Part shown: positions 56,201 through 62,000 of the stretch, in pieces
Layout: each line of letters begins with the position of its first letter
How positions within the stretch are numbered: position 1 is the first letter of the stretch
Assembly (NCBI GenBank): GCA_009746045.1
Contig: RPFO01000542.1
Span: 424,978 to 486,977, forward strand
Length of the DNA stretch: 62,000 nt
Source: Mesostigma viride
Taxonomy: Eukaryota; Streptophyta; Mesostigmatophyceae; Mesostigmatales; Mesostigmataceae
Reading direction: 5' to 3'
The notes under the pieces: model-generated
The model's input: the letters and a program-made list of their open reading frames with translations, nothing else
What the model was told of the DNA's origin: nothing
Database searches by the model: none
Position numbers and translations under genes: made by a program

Positions 56201-56924
56201 CGGCGGCGCTGTTGTCCGCCACGGAGGCGACGTAGGGAGCGACCGAGTAGTCGATGGGGGTGGCGGAGGTGGTGTTCACGGGGAACTCGTTGGTGTAGTA
56301 GGTCCAGATATCCGCGGCCTTGGCGAACTGCACCTTGACCATGACGTCGTGGTGCTGGATGGCGATCATGGGGAGAGAGAGGCCGGGTTCTTGCGTGAAC
56401 GTGAACTCGACGGGGATGTAGATGTTCTGCGCCTTGGCCCCGTTGCAGTAGTTGGTGACCCTGCCCTTGCTGTCGATCTCGACGCTGCCCCCGTGGTTGA
56501 AGGGCATGTTGTCGACGTGACTCTCGAACCCCTTCTTGGAGAGCTTGTCGTTCACGTGCAGGAAGTCGCCCGTGAGCCGCTCGACGACGAACCCTCCGAT
56601 GCTGTACTCGACGTAATCGATGAGGATGCGGCCGAAGTCCTTCGCGAAGGGCGAGTAGTTGGCGTTGGGGAAGGCGGGGAACTCGATGTACACCATCAGC
56701 TTGTGGAGGAGGTCGCCGGACCTGGGGATCTTGAACTCGACGCTCTCGCCGTAGTCGACGATACCGCCGGACGACGTGATCTCGGAATCCTCGATCGCGT
56801 AGTTCGTGTGGCGGTTCCATACGGTTTTCCAGAACGTGATGTCCGAGGCCGGGCCGATCAGAGGGACGTCCTCCGCCCCCTTACTCCGGAGGGCCATGAC
56901 AGCGCATAGGGAAGAAGAAGACAT
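53202..56924 (-). CDS. MCP: Major capsid protein 4, giant form with multiple LamG-like insertions (intact)
   Basis: 1240 residues, about 700 more than a standard capsid protein. Jelly roll 1 (ALRSKGAEDVPLIGP, FWKTVWNRHTNYAIED, FKIPRSGDLLHKLMVY) covers roughly the first 240 residues; jelly roll 2 (FYLDDTERKEFALRTHEYLI to SGMGGKRFAS) the last 300. Between them lie at least two, probably three, LamG/concanavalin-like units (WHHIVVTRQGGQVSLYYDNA; WHTVSVTRLG with LIISVDGVAYYG; YKLYVDGVAKTL). LamG folds bind glycans or proteins, so these would project from the capsid. The only capsid gene here with no frame break. Confidence 0.95.
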   Translation of the reverse strand: MSSSSLCAVMALRSKGAEDVPLIGPASDITFWKTVWNRHTNYAIEDSEITSSGGIVDYGESVEFKIPRSGDLLHKLMVYIEFPAFPNANYSPFAKDFGRILIDYVEYSIGGFVVERLTGDFLHVNDKLSKKGFESHVDNMPFNHGGSVEIDSKGRVTNYCNGAKAQNIYIPVEFTFTQEPGLSLPMIAIQHHDVMVKVQFAKAADIWTYYTNEFPVNTTSATPIDYSVAPYVASVADNSAAGEWNYDSDLNNVGSVQPAANTPLTVLHDYQQTGGSVQSGSSGSDTYGATANHASIDLSNAGFHGGLTTFSMATDVTAQNPTATSTGAVAYWGFNGDGRDYGVNAWNGSLKGSSQYSASVKYSGTHSLAVTDTSGGFDVASAALQSMLSSDFSLSVFVYFTNNTQQWQSIFTANAGVQWGLVYNPSWRTTPGFAFFDRGSNVTAADKHTWFAMTPTLNTWHHIVVTRQGGQVSLYYDNALKVQFTPTATKLGPGTSTMCFGNQVTSLPYANMMGYIDQGAIYSYAINAATVNSIYTTNAEIIAPGALGTVLQQYGSGTDFVRLQLANSGALELETRTGGVSQVMDKFASSNVFVGDDAKHNLVLTRLSGVTPFPASIPGEWLFAGGALTNTGTGSNLAVVSGTQVDVSTGEIEWTSSSTAFSSGTDRVTIDLSEATTGLTTFSLVFDYRVDSTKLDGNAIALFQLGPNTTNRIVAATGADGTSLWMNSVSTVTNGDLNLQVVDKNGVPAVFAMDAWHTVSVTRLGVASESSSANDLSKLIISVDGVAYYGAGQGFRSGANFGTSLLFGANSKYVSPIKERVKIRNVRFFNGIYNDNNNRYKLYVDGVAKTLAYTPFLGNPNITSKTMYMGTSPDAPAEWYAKNARWDHVWFFNVAVTPNDIGAHAGVDGSTSQMPVVRQIWAAQLDSKFPITRGNETNNSYSGSFWANLWDTEGLTRFAVETWTTGPGGILTYVKVLVRSLGGFLGALGQDWHMELTYPGNIPTTINYLPGTANAVAFVHPRAGWIASPPPFNCKLLARMFYLDDTERKEFALRTHEYLITETQLMKTHVGGQEEIDIRLQFNHPVKELIFFYKPTELGFIESKFRSDAEFSYNGYWNFYNNNSEFGDGHLFTKCNMTLNGQFMFEEGRDPIFFSYQLPADYHTRVEKNSRVYVIPFCLDPESWKPTGSINMSRLDSVKLLLKGLGPYPHGIPQGTIDIYARSFNLLRLQSGMGGKRFAS

Positions 56925-57006
56925 GTGTGTCTATAGGATCCACACGAGATATAATTTTTCGCCGGGAAATCATGCCCGCCTATACTATACGACCCCTGTC
57001 TCGCCC

Positions 57007-58121
57007 ATGGACGCGTACATCAATGTCGATAGGGGCAGGCTCGCCGCGATGGCGGCGAACCAGATCGCACGGCCTCACCCCTTCACGAACATGTCCGGGT
57101 TGCCCTACACGTGGCCGATCCCGCCCCGACCCGAGGAACGGCTGCCCGACCGGGACCCGCACCCTCATCCCGAACACGAGCACGCGTACCCCGGACACCC
57201 CGAGCCCGCGCAAGAACACCACGGACCGTGGGGGGGACGCGGTCTCAATCACAACAACGATTTGTGGACCTCGATGCTTTATTCGGTCACATTTTCAGGA
57301 ATTTCAGATTTCACAACGGGGGAGGCAATACCCACTTTACACAAAACCGACGAAACACACATCCAGACGTTGTAATTAATCCGGGGGGGGTTCCGCCTGT
57401 ACCTCCACCCGCACCTGCACCTGTACCTGTACCTGTACCTGTACCTGTACCTGAACAACCGGGGAGGGGAGAAGGGGCGTCTGATCAAGCGTCACAGCCG
57501 CCGACGTCTGGTCACTCGGTGCCTCCGGCCGGTCAGGTAGAAGACTTGGTGGATAGGATCGCCTCGATGATGAACAACGGACAAAACCAGGCTCCGTCGA
57601 TGGCCTCGGTGTCGTCGGCGTCGGATGGAGCGCCTGCACGCGCGGATGGGTCTAACGCTATCGGGCCGACGGGCTCGGATGGAGCGCTTGAACCCGCGGA
57701 AGGGTCTTCCGCGGTCGCTGACGGTCAAAACGCTCAGCTCACACGGGCGCAGTGGTTTCAAATCGTTCTCAACGTCATTGGTCTGCTGGCGTACAATTAC
57801 ATGATAGGGAGAGCCATGAACGGCGTTTTCGGAAACCGCGGCGGTTTCGAGACGCCCCGTTTCAATCAAACGTCTTTTCAACAACCGCCTTATAACGAGG
57901 ATACGAATAATGTGTGTCCTAACGACGGGTTCAATATAAACGGAAATTGTGAACTCCCGACGTACGAAGGGGGTGTCATTGATCCTACTAACTCCGACCT
58001 CGCCGTCGGCACTGGTGTAGGAGCGGTTAGTGCAGTCGGTCTATGGCATGTGCTGAAGTGGTTCCACGAGCAAAGTCAAATGCTGAATCGTTTAGGAAAT
58101 GAAATGTTTAGATTATCTTAA
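57007..58121 (+). CDS. Protein with Pro-Val repeat and two hydrophobic segments (one apparent frameshift)
   Basis: The frame from 57007 (DAYINVDRGRLAAMAANQIA) changes at a run of seven G (57230-57236). One extra base leads into the frame ending 58121 (QQRFVDLDALFGHIFRNFRF). A GTACCT tandem repeat at about 57412-57452 codes PVPVPVPVPV. Hydrophobic segments: WFQIVLNVIGLLAYNYMIG and VGAVSAVGLWHVLKWF. Possibly a membrane-associated virion protein. Joined length about 371 residues. Confidence 0.65.
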
Positions 58122-58136
58122 TCATTGCGTCGTCAT

Positions 58137-58436
58137 TTACAATACGGACATGAAGAACATGTTGGCGGTGGCCAAGTTCTCGATCTTGTTGGTGGTGTTC
58201 ATGTCCACCCTCTCCTTCGGCGGTCGTCCGAACGCCAGGAAGTAGAAGGCTTGTCTCCACGTGAACGGGTCTTCCATCCCGGCCTTGCTATCGGCTTTCG
58301 GAACCTTCCTGGATGCGAACTGCACCGCGATCCAGAAACTCAAGAAGACGAGCACCCTCAGTATGTTACTAACCGTCAGTATCGATGTCACGATGGCGGC
58401 AAGTGTCCATTTTGATACTTTTACTTCCTCGCCCAT
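58137..58436 (-). CDS. Small membrane protein
   Basis: 99 residues. A strong hydrophobic stretch at about 10-42 (LAAIVTSILTVSNILRVLVF, LSFWIAVQF) can span once or twice. The tail has FTWRQAFYFLAFGRPPKERV. Convergent with 57007-58121. Function unknown. Confidence 0.65.
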   Translation of the reverse strand: MGEEVKVSKWTLAAIVTSILTVSNILRVLVFLSFWIAVQFASRKVPKADSKAGMEDPFTWRQAFYFLAFGRPPKERVDMNTTNKIENLATANMFFMSVL

Positions 58437-58460
58437 TGTATTGTTAATAAAATCATATAT

Positions 58461-58865
58461 TTATCTTCGGAACATTTTCAAGAAGCTGATCCCGTCGTCG
58501 TCCGCGTCTTTCGCCGCCGGCGGGGCTTCTTCTTTGGGCTTCCTCGTGAAGTGGACGATTTTGTGGATCTCGAACGTGGTGTCTCTCTCCACGGTCACCA
58601 GGTGCACTTGGTTCGTGCGCAACAGCTTAGACCGCAAGAATTCCCGTTTCGCGCACGGAGTGCACGAGAACAGAGGAGGGATCTCGCGCGTCTCCGCGTC
58701 TCTCAGCACCCCGATCATGCGGTAGCCCTCCATGGGGAACTCGTGGCAGAAGCAGCACTTTTGGTGGGACACGGTCTCCTCAACTCGGTCGTTCGCCTGT
58801 CGGACGAGCACCTTCGCGCGCTCCATGTGCAGTCGGAAGCTTGCCAATGAATTGGTCGCATCCAT
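58461..58865 (-). CDS. Zinc-ribbon protein
   Basis: 134 residues. C-x2-C pairs KCCFCHEF and FSCTPCAKRE (about 35 residues apart) make a probable zinc site. Otherwise charged, with a helix at the N-terminus (MERAKVLVRQANDRVEETVS) and FLKMFRR at the end. Overlaps 58780-59319 by 86 bp in another frame. Confidence 0.65.
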   Translation of the reverse strand: MDATNSLASFRLHMERAKVLVRQANDRVEETVSHQKCCFCHEFPMEGYRMIGVLRDAETREIPPLFSCTPCAKREFLRSKLLRTNQVHLVTVERDTTFEIHKIVHFTRKPKEEAPPAAKDADDDGISFLKMFRR

Positions 58866-59319
58866 ACTGTCTCGCGAATCGCATATCCAGCGTAGACAAT
58901 TGCAGGTACGCCAACGTGCGCAGAGAGGGGAGTCGGTTCTTGTGGGCCGCGCGCACGTTCGTGGAGACGAAGTTGCGTTGTATATCCTTGGACACGTTCG
59001 CGACGTGCCGCAGCAGGTTCGCGCGTTTTATCTCGTCCACCACGTCACTGTAACGCCTCCGCCCCGCGTATCTCCGTATGATGTCCGGCAGATCGGGAGG
59101 CTGTATGGAAAACAGAATGACCCTCGTGATGCTCGGGTCCGTCCTCTGCAGATACGCTTTCACGTGATCGGCCCCCACCCACGCCGGTATGCCGAGTTCG
59201 GCGCACACTCGATAGCTCTCTTCCACTTGTTCCGGCGTTCGCCCCAAGTAGGAGTGCAAGCAGTGGGAACACAGGCCGCGAGACGCGCGCGGGTCGTGGC
59301 AAATTCGGCAGCGGAACAT
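58780..59319 (-). CDS. Zinc-ribbon N-terminal protein
   Basis: 179 residues from ATG 59319, chosen because the zinc ribbon CRICHDPRASRGLCSHC then lies at the very N-terminus. The rest is helical and basic (PDIIRRYAGRRRYSDVVDEI, LRTLAYLQLSTLDMRFARQY). The C-terminal 25 residues overlap the next gene and may be poorly constrained. Function unknown. Confidence 0.65.
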   Translation of the reverse strand: MFRCRICHDPRASRGLCSHCLHSYLGRTPEQVEESYRVCAELGIPAWVGADHVKAYLQRTDPSITRVILFSIQPPDLPDIIRRYAGRRRYSDVVDEIKRANLLRHVANVSKDIQRNFVSTNVRAAHKNRLPSLRTLAYLQLSTLDMRFARQYGCDQFIGKLPTAHGAREGARPTGERPS

Positions 59320-59362
59320 CAAGCACGATGGTATCACAAAAGTCTGGAACATTTATATACGC

Positions 59363-60490
59363 ATGAAGGAGGTGTACTTGGATTCGATATCCACCACGCG
59401 TCCGTACAAGGAGTCGGTCGAGGAGATGTCGAATGTCGCGAAGACGCTCTACGGCAACCCGTCCTCGAGCCACGACGTGGGCAAGATGGCTCGCGAGATC
59501 GTGGAGAGGTCGCGGCGAGACATCCTGCGAAACCTGGGCGCCCCGAGATCACACCTGGTGTTCACGTCGGGGTCCACGGAGAGCATGAACCTCCTTCTGA
59601 ACGGCGTGATGGAGAAGCACGGCTACAAAGGGGTCGTCCTCACGAGCACGATCGAGCATCCCGCCGGGATGAAGCCGCTAGAACACATGGCGAGCAAGCA
59701 CAAGGATATGAAGTTGGTGAGAATCCCCGTCGACCACGAGGGGTTCTTACGGCTAGACAGGCTGCGAGAAGAAGTCAAGAAACACAAGGGTCATATAAGG
59801 TTGGCATCTTTTATTTACGCGAATAACGAAATCGGGACCATACAAGACCTCTGTAAAATAAGGCGCGCGATCGGGGCGTCCGTCCACTTTCATTCGGACA
59901 CGACCCAGGCGGCCGGGAAATTCCCCATCGTCGGCCAACAATGCCTGGACTCTTTCACGTTGAGTGGCCACAAGATCCACGGGATCAAGGGAATAGGGGG
60001 GCTGATCATCAAGAACAGCACGAACTGTCTGACGCCGCACACGTTCGGCGGGAGCCAAGAGCACGGCGTCCGGCCGGGCACGGAGAGTCCGCCGCTCATC
60101 GCCAGCCTAGCGGCCGCGATGGCGATCAACCGCAAGTCGCGGAAGAAGATCATGGACTCGTTGCGCCACAACCGCCTCAAGTTCAGGGAGGAGCTGCAGA
60201 AGCTCGGCGGCGTGTTCAACGGTCCGAAGAACTTGTCCAAGTCCCTCCCCAACCTGATCAGCGTCGCGTTTCCCGGCGCGCGGGCCAGGACTCTATCCGC
60301 TCGCTTGTCGAAAGAGGGCGTTTGCGTGAGTGTCGGGAGCGCGTGCCACTTGCAGAAGAGAAGCGAGGTGTTGAAAGCCATCGGCCTGGACAAGAGGCTG
60401 GAGAACGGGACCATCCGCATCGGTCTGAGCCATTTCACGACCGGAGAAGATCTGAAAGCGCTCGTGAAAGCCATCACGAAGTCCGTCTGA
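59363..60490 (+). CDS. Cysteine desulfurase (NifS/IscS-like)
   Basis: 375 residues, close to IscS-type length. Expected landmarks: GNPSSSH at 31-37, TSGSTESMN at 69-76, NNEIGTIQDL near 154-163, HSDTTQAAG at 177-185, the pyridoxal-phosphate lysine K204 in SGHKIHGIKG, HTFGGSQEHGVRPGT at 226-240, and the persulfide cysteine C328 in VSVGSACH. All look intact, so it should mobilise sulfur from cysteine for iron-sulfur clusters or tRNA thiolation. An unusual metabolic gene for a virus; codon composition matches its neighbours, so not a recent host capture. TTTATATAC lies directly before the ATG. Confidence 0.95.
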   Translation: MKEVYLDSISTTRPYKESVEEMSNVAKTLYGNPSSSHDVGKMAREIVERSRRDILRNLGAPRSHLVFTSGSTESMNLLLNGVMEKHGYKGVVLTSTIEHPAGMKPLEHMASKHKDMKLVRIPVDHEGFLRLDRLREEVKKHKGHIRLASFIYANNEIGTIQDLCKIRRAIGASVHFHSDTTQAAGKFPIVGQQCLDSFTLSGHKIHGIKGIGGLIIKNSTNCLTPHTFGGSQEHGVRPGTESPPLIASLAAAMAINRKSRKKIMDSLRHNRLKFREELQKLGGVFNGPKNLSKSLPNLISVAFPGARARTLSARLSKEGVCVSVGSACHLQKRSEVLKAIGLDKRLENGTIRIGLSHFTTGEDLKALVKAITKSV

Positions 60491-60504
60491 CGGCCGCGGG
60501 TCGC

Positions 60505-60708
60505 TCACACTTCCTTTTTCGTCTCCGCCTCCTCCTTGCCTCCCGTGCCGCGATCCGGATCCGGCTCGTCCCTTTCCGAATCGGAGCCGGACTCTTCCGA
60601 AATGATCTCCATGGCGACTTCCCTTCGCAGCCTGTCGAGTTGGATGCCGACGTACACCGATACGAAGATGGTGGTGGCCCAGCTCAGCGCGACCAGCGAC
60701 CAATACAT
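60505..60708 (-). CDS. Small single-pass membrane protein
   Basis: 67 residues. Membrane span SLVALSWATTIFVSVYVGIQ right at the N-terminus, then a very acidic/charged tail (EESGSDSERDEPDPDRGTGG). The E2F-like octamer GCGCCAAA at 60726-60733 lies 17 bp upstream. Function unknown. Confidence 0.6.
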   Translation of the reverse strand: MYWSLVALSWATTIFVSVYVGIQLDRLRREVAMEIISEESGSDSERDEPDPDRGTGGKEEAETKKEV

Positions 60709-60725
60709 GGTTGCGATAACTATCC

Positions 60726-60733
60726 GCGCCAAA
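60726..60733. promoter_or_regulatory. E2F-like octamer GCGCCAAA
   Basis: Minus-strand TTTGGCGC, same form as at 36791 and 38212, between divergent genes 60505-60708 and 60810-61037. Confidence 0.35.
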
Positions 60734-60809
60734 TTTTGTTTTCCTCGTTGAGCGCACGCGTTCCGCGCGGGAGAGATAATATCGCTCCCTCTTTTGAATA
60801 CCCTCGATC

Positions 60810-61037
60810 ATGAGCAGCTGGACGAGTCAGTTCGTGTTGCCCGTGTCCGCGAAGACGCCGTTGGACGAAGACAGGGAGCTCGAGTCGTGGGCCCCGCCGT
60901 CAAAGCCCGCCGTCGCCGACCCCGTCCCGCCGCCTCCGAAGATCGAGGACCCGGTCGAGGCGTACGTGCGTTCGACGTACGTCCGCTCCAAGGAGAAAGT
61001 TCGTTCCGACGCGCTCAAAGATGCTCTAAGCTCATAG
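60810..61037 (+). CDS. Small protein of unknown function
   Basis: 75 residues, Pro-rich middle (PAVADPVPPPPKIEDPVEAY) and charged C-terminal helix. Ends one base before the next start, so probably co-transcribed with 61039-61760. Confidence 0.5.
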   Translation: MSSWTSQFVLPVSAKTPLDEDRELESWAPPSKPAVADPVPPPPKIEDPVEAYVRSTYVRSKEKVRSDALKDALSS

Positions 61038-61038
61038 G

Positions 61039-61760
61039 ATGACGATGAACACGCGCTGTACGGAGATGTTGTTGGAGGTCCTCCTCCTGTTCATCTCCGT
61101 GTATCGCCGAGTCTGCCGCGCGATGCGCGAGTACTTCGCCCCCCCGAGAGGCGGTCCGGCCTGTGCGTGCATTCCGCGTACTTTTCGGATCTTTTCGACG
61201 GAGAGGATCTGACGGACATGTTCCTAGAGCTCGTCGACGAGAGCGGCGGGGAGTTGGACACGACGCCCGACGCGGTGATTTCGCGAATGTGTCCGTGGCT
61301 GTCAGGGTCGCATAAGATGTTCTCCGTGACCTACGACATCAACGGTAAGCGCTACGCCGTCACGTACTCGCTGGAGGATCCCGAGGCCCGTATACGCTTC
61401 CCGCCGTACAAGAGCCGCGACGATATAGCGACCCCCTCGCCCCCGATCCGCAAACAGATTTTGTCGGCTACTCTGGGTCACTACGTCCCCACCGACGACG
61501 ACGAAGACATAACGGACATCGTGGAGGAGCTGGCGGGTCCTGAGAGGGACTTCTACGAACGCGTAGGCTACCCCCAACACGTCTGGTGCGTCATACGCCA
61601 CGTCATCTTGCGCACGAAAAAGGAGTTCGACCACAAGTATTTAAGGGTTATCTACGCCGACGGCAACACGTCCTTTTTCCACCCGCTAACCGGTGGCTGC
61701 ATGAACACGGGAGGAGTGTCTATATCGTCGTTTTATTCTCGGAAGGTCGACCAGCCCTGA
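61039..61760 (+). CDS. Protein of unknown function (one apparent frameshift)
   Basis: ATG 61039 opens a hydrophobic N-terminus (EMLLEVLLLFISVYRRVCRA). At a run of seven C (61139-61145) one extra base joins the frame 61167-61760 (YFSDLFDGEDLTDMFLELVD, HKMFSVTYDINGKRYAVTYS, HKYLRVIYADGNTSFFHPLT). Joined length about 240 residues. Globular, not recognised. Confidence 0.65.
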
Positions 61761-61769
61761 TCCGCGGCT

Positions 61770-62000
61770 ATGGACTACGAGGAGGCGGAAAGCGTGTTTA
61801 GCGTATCGACGTGCGACGACACGGAAGCGCATCATTGCAACCCTTATATCGTCGCGCACGCCCAGCCGTTGTTGGATTTGCTTGACAAGAACGTGCGGTC
61901 TAGATGGCCTACGAAGACAGACGTGTGTTGTTGGTGGTGTTGTCACAAATTTGACACGGTGCCGTGTCCGCTTCCATTAAAATATAAGGAGAAACGAGGA
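61770..62000 (+). CDS. VLTF2: VLTF2-like late transcription factor with FCS-type zinc finger (cut by the window edge)
   Basis: 77 codons, open to the right edge. DVCCWWCCHKFDTVPCPLPL is the start of the zinc finger typical of A1L/VLTF2-like proteins of Nucleocytoviricota (Cys-x-Trp-x-Cys-His-x-Phe, then Pro-x-x-Leu-Pro and a following K-Y-x-x-K). The distal Cys pair would lie beyond the window. Together with VLTF3 it supports a poxvirus-like late transcription scheme. Confidence 0.75.
   Translation, partial: MDYEEAESVFSVSTCDDTEAHHCNPYIVAHAQPLLDLLDKNVRSRWPTKTDVCCWWCCHKFDTVPCPLPLKYKEKRG

Noticed and set aside
1-62000. CRISPR arrays, rRNA or tRNA genes, and telomeric TTTTAGGG repeats
   Set aside because: No spaced identical repeats of CRISPR type, no rRNA-like sequence, no cloverleaf I could support by eye, and no telomere arrays were found.

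Overview
The window looks like an algal chromosome segment joined to, or invaded by, a large nucleocytoplasmic DNA virus (Nucleocytoviricota). Bases 1 to about 9,000 carry no convincing cellular gene. They hold hexanucleotide and pentanucleotide arrays (GGGGCA, GGGCGT, GGGGC), of a kind I associate with volvocine green algae, and one nearly intact tyrosine-recombinase retrotransposon (PAT/Kangaroo type, 3252-8751) with split direct repeats. From about 9.1 kb to the right edge the sequence is gene-dense, GC-rich, on both strands, and viral. It encodes four double-jelly-roll major capsid proteins (two with LamG-like insertions), a PCNA clamp, VLTF3-like and VLTF2-like late transcription factors, a LysM protein, an OTU protease, a KilA-N protein, MYND and HNH proteins, a restriction-like endonuclease, F-box-like proteins, GNAT-like proteins, a cysteine desulfurase and several single-pass membrane proteins. 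I cannot fix the order or family from this window.

Layout: 1-3251 satellites; 3252-8751 retrotransposon; 8752-9104 probable host/virus transition; 9.1-13.2 kb leader proteins and a MYND protein; 13.4-19.5 kb three capsid genes; 19.6-24.5 kb LysM, PCNA, VLTF3; 24.5-33.5 kb KilA-N, membrane proteins, HNH, OTU, MYND/endonuclease; 33.6-49.98 kb an accessory region full of proteins sharing a short basic N-terminal leader, interrupted by a fold-back inverted repeat at 41.4-42.3 kb; 50-53.2 kb DNA-binding-like and membrane proteins; 53.2-56.9 kb the giant LamG capsid protein; 57-62 kb small zinc and membrane proteins, cysteine desulfurase and the start of VLTF2.

The most unusual signal is that about 18 otherwise unrelated proteins start with a lysine/arginine-rich stretch, or a small C-C-C-H zinc-like motif, that ends in the same short box, approximately R-H-x-[VMA]-[RK]-A-G-[ED]. 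It resembles a common targeting or processing leader for a set of co-packaged viral effector or core proteins. Several of these genes sit behind intergenic regions carrying E2F-like TTTSSCGC octamers, and three intergenic regions also carry TTCnnGAA heat-shock-element-like motifs. Together these suggest a coordinated viral programme tied to host cell-cycle or stress state; this part is inference.

Many genes are split by apparent one-base losses in G or C runs (at least 13 sites, all the same sign). This looks more like consensus sequencing error than pseudogene decay, so I annotate such genes at full span and mark the sites.
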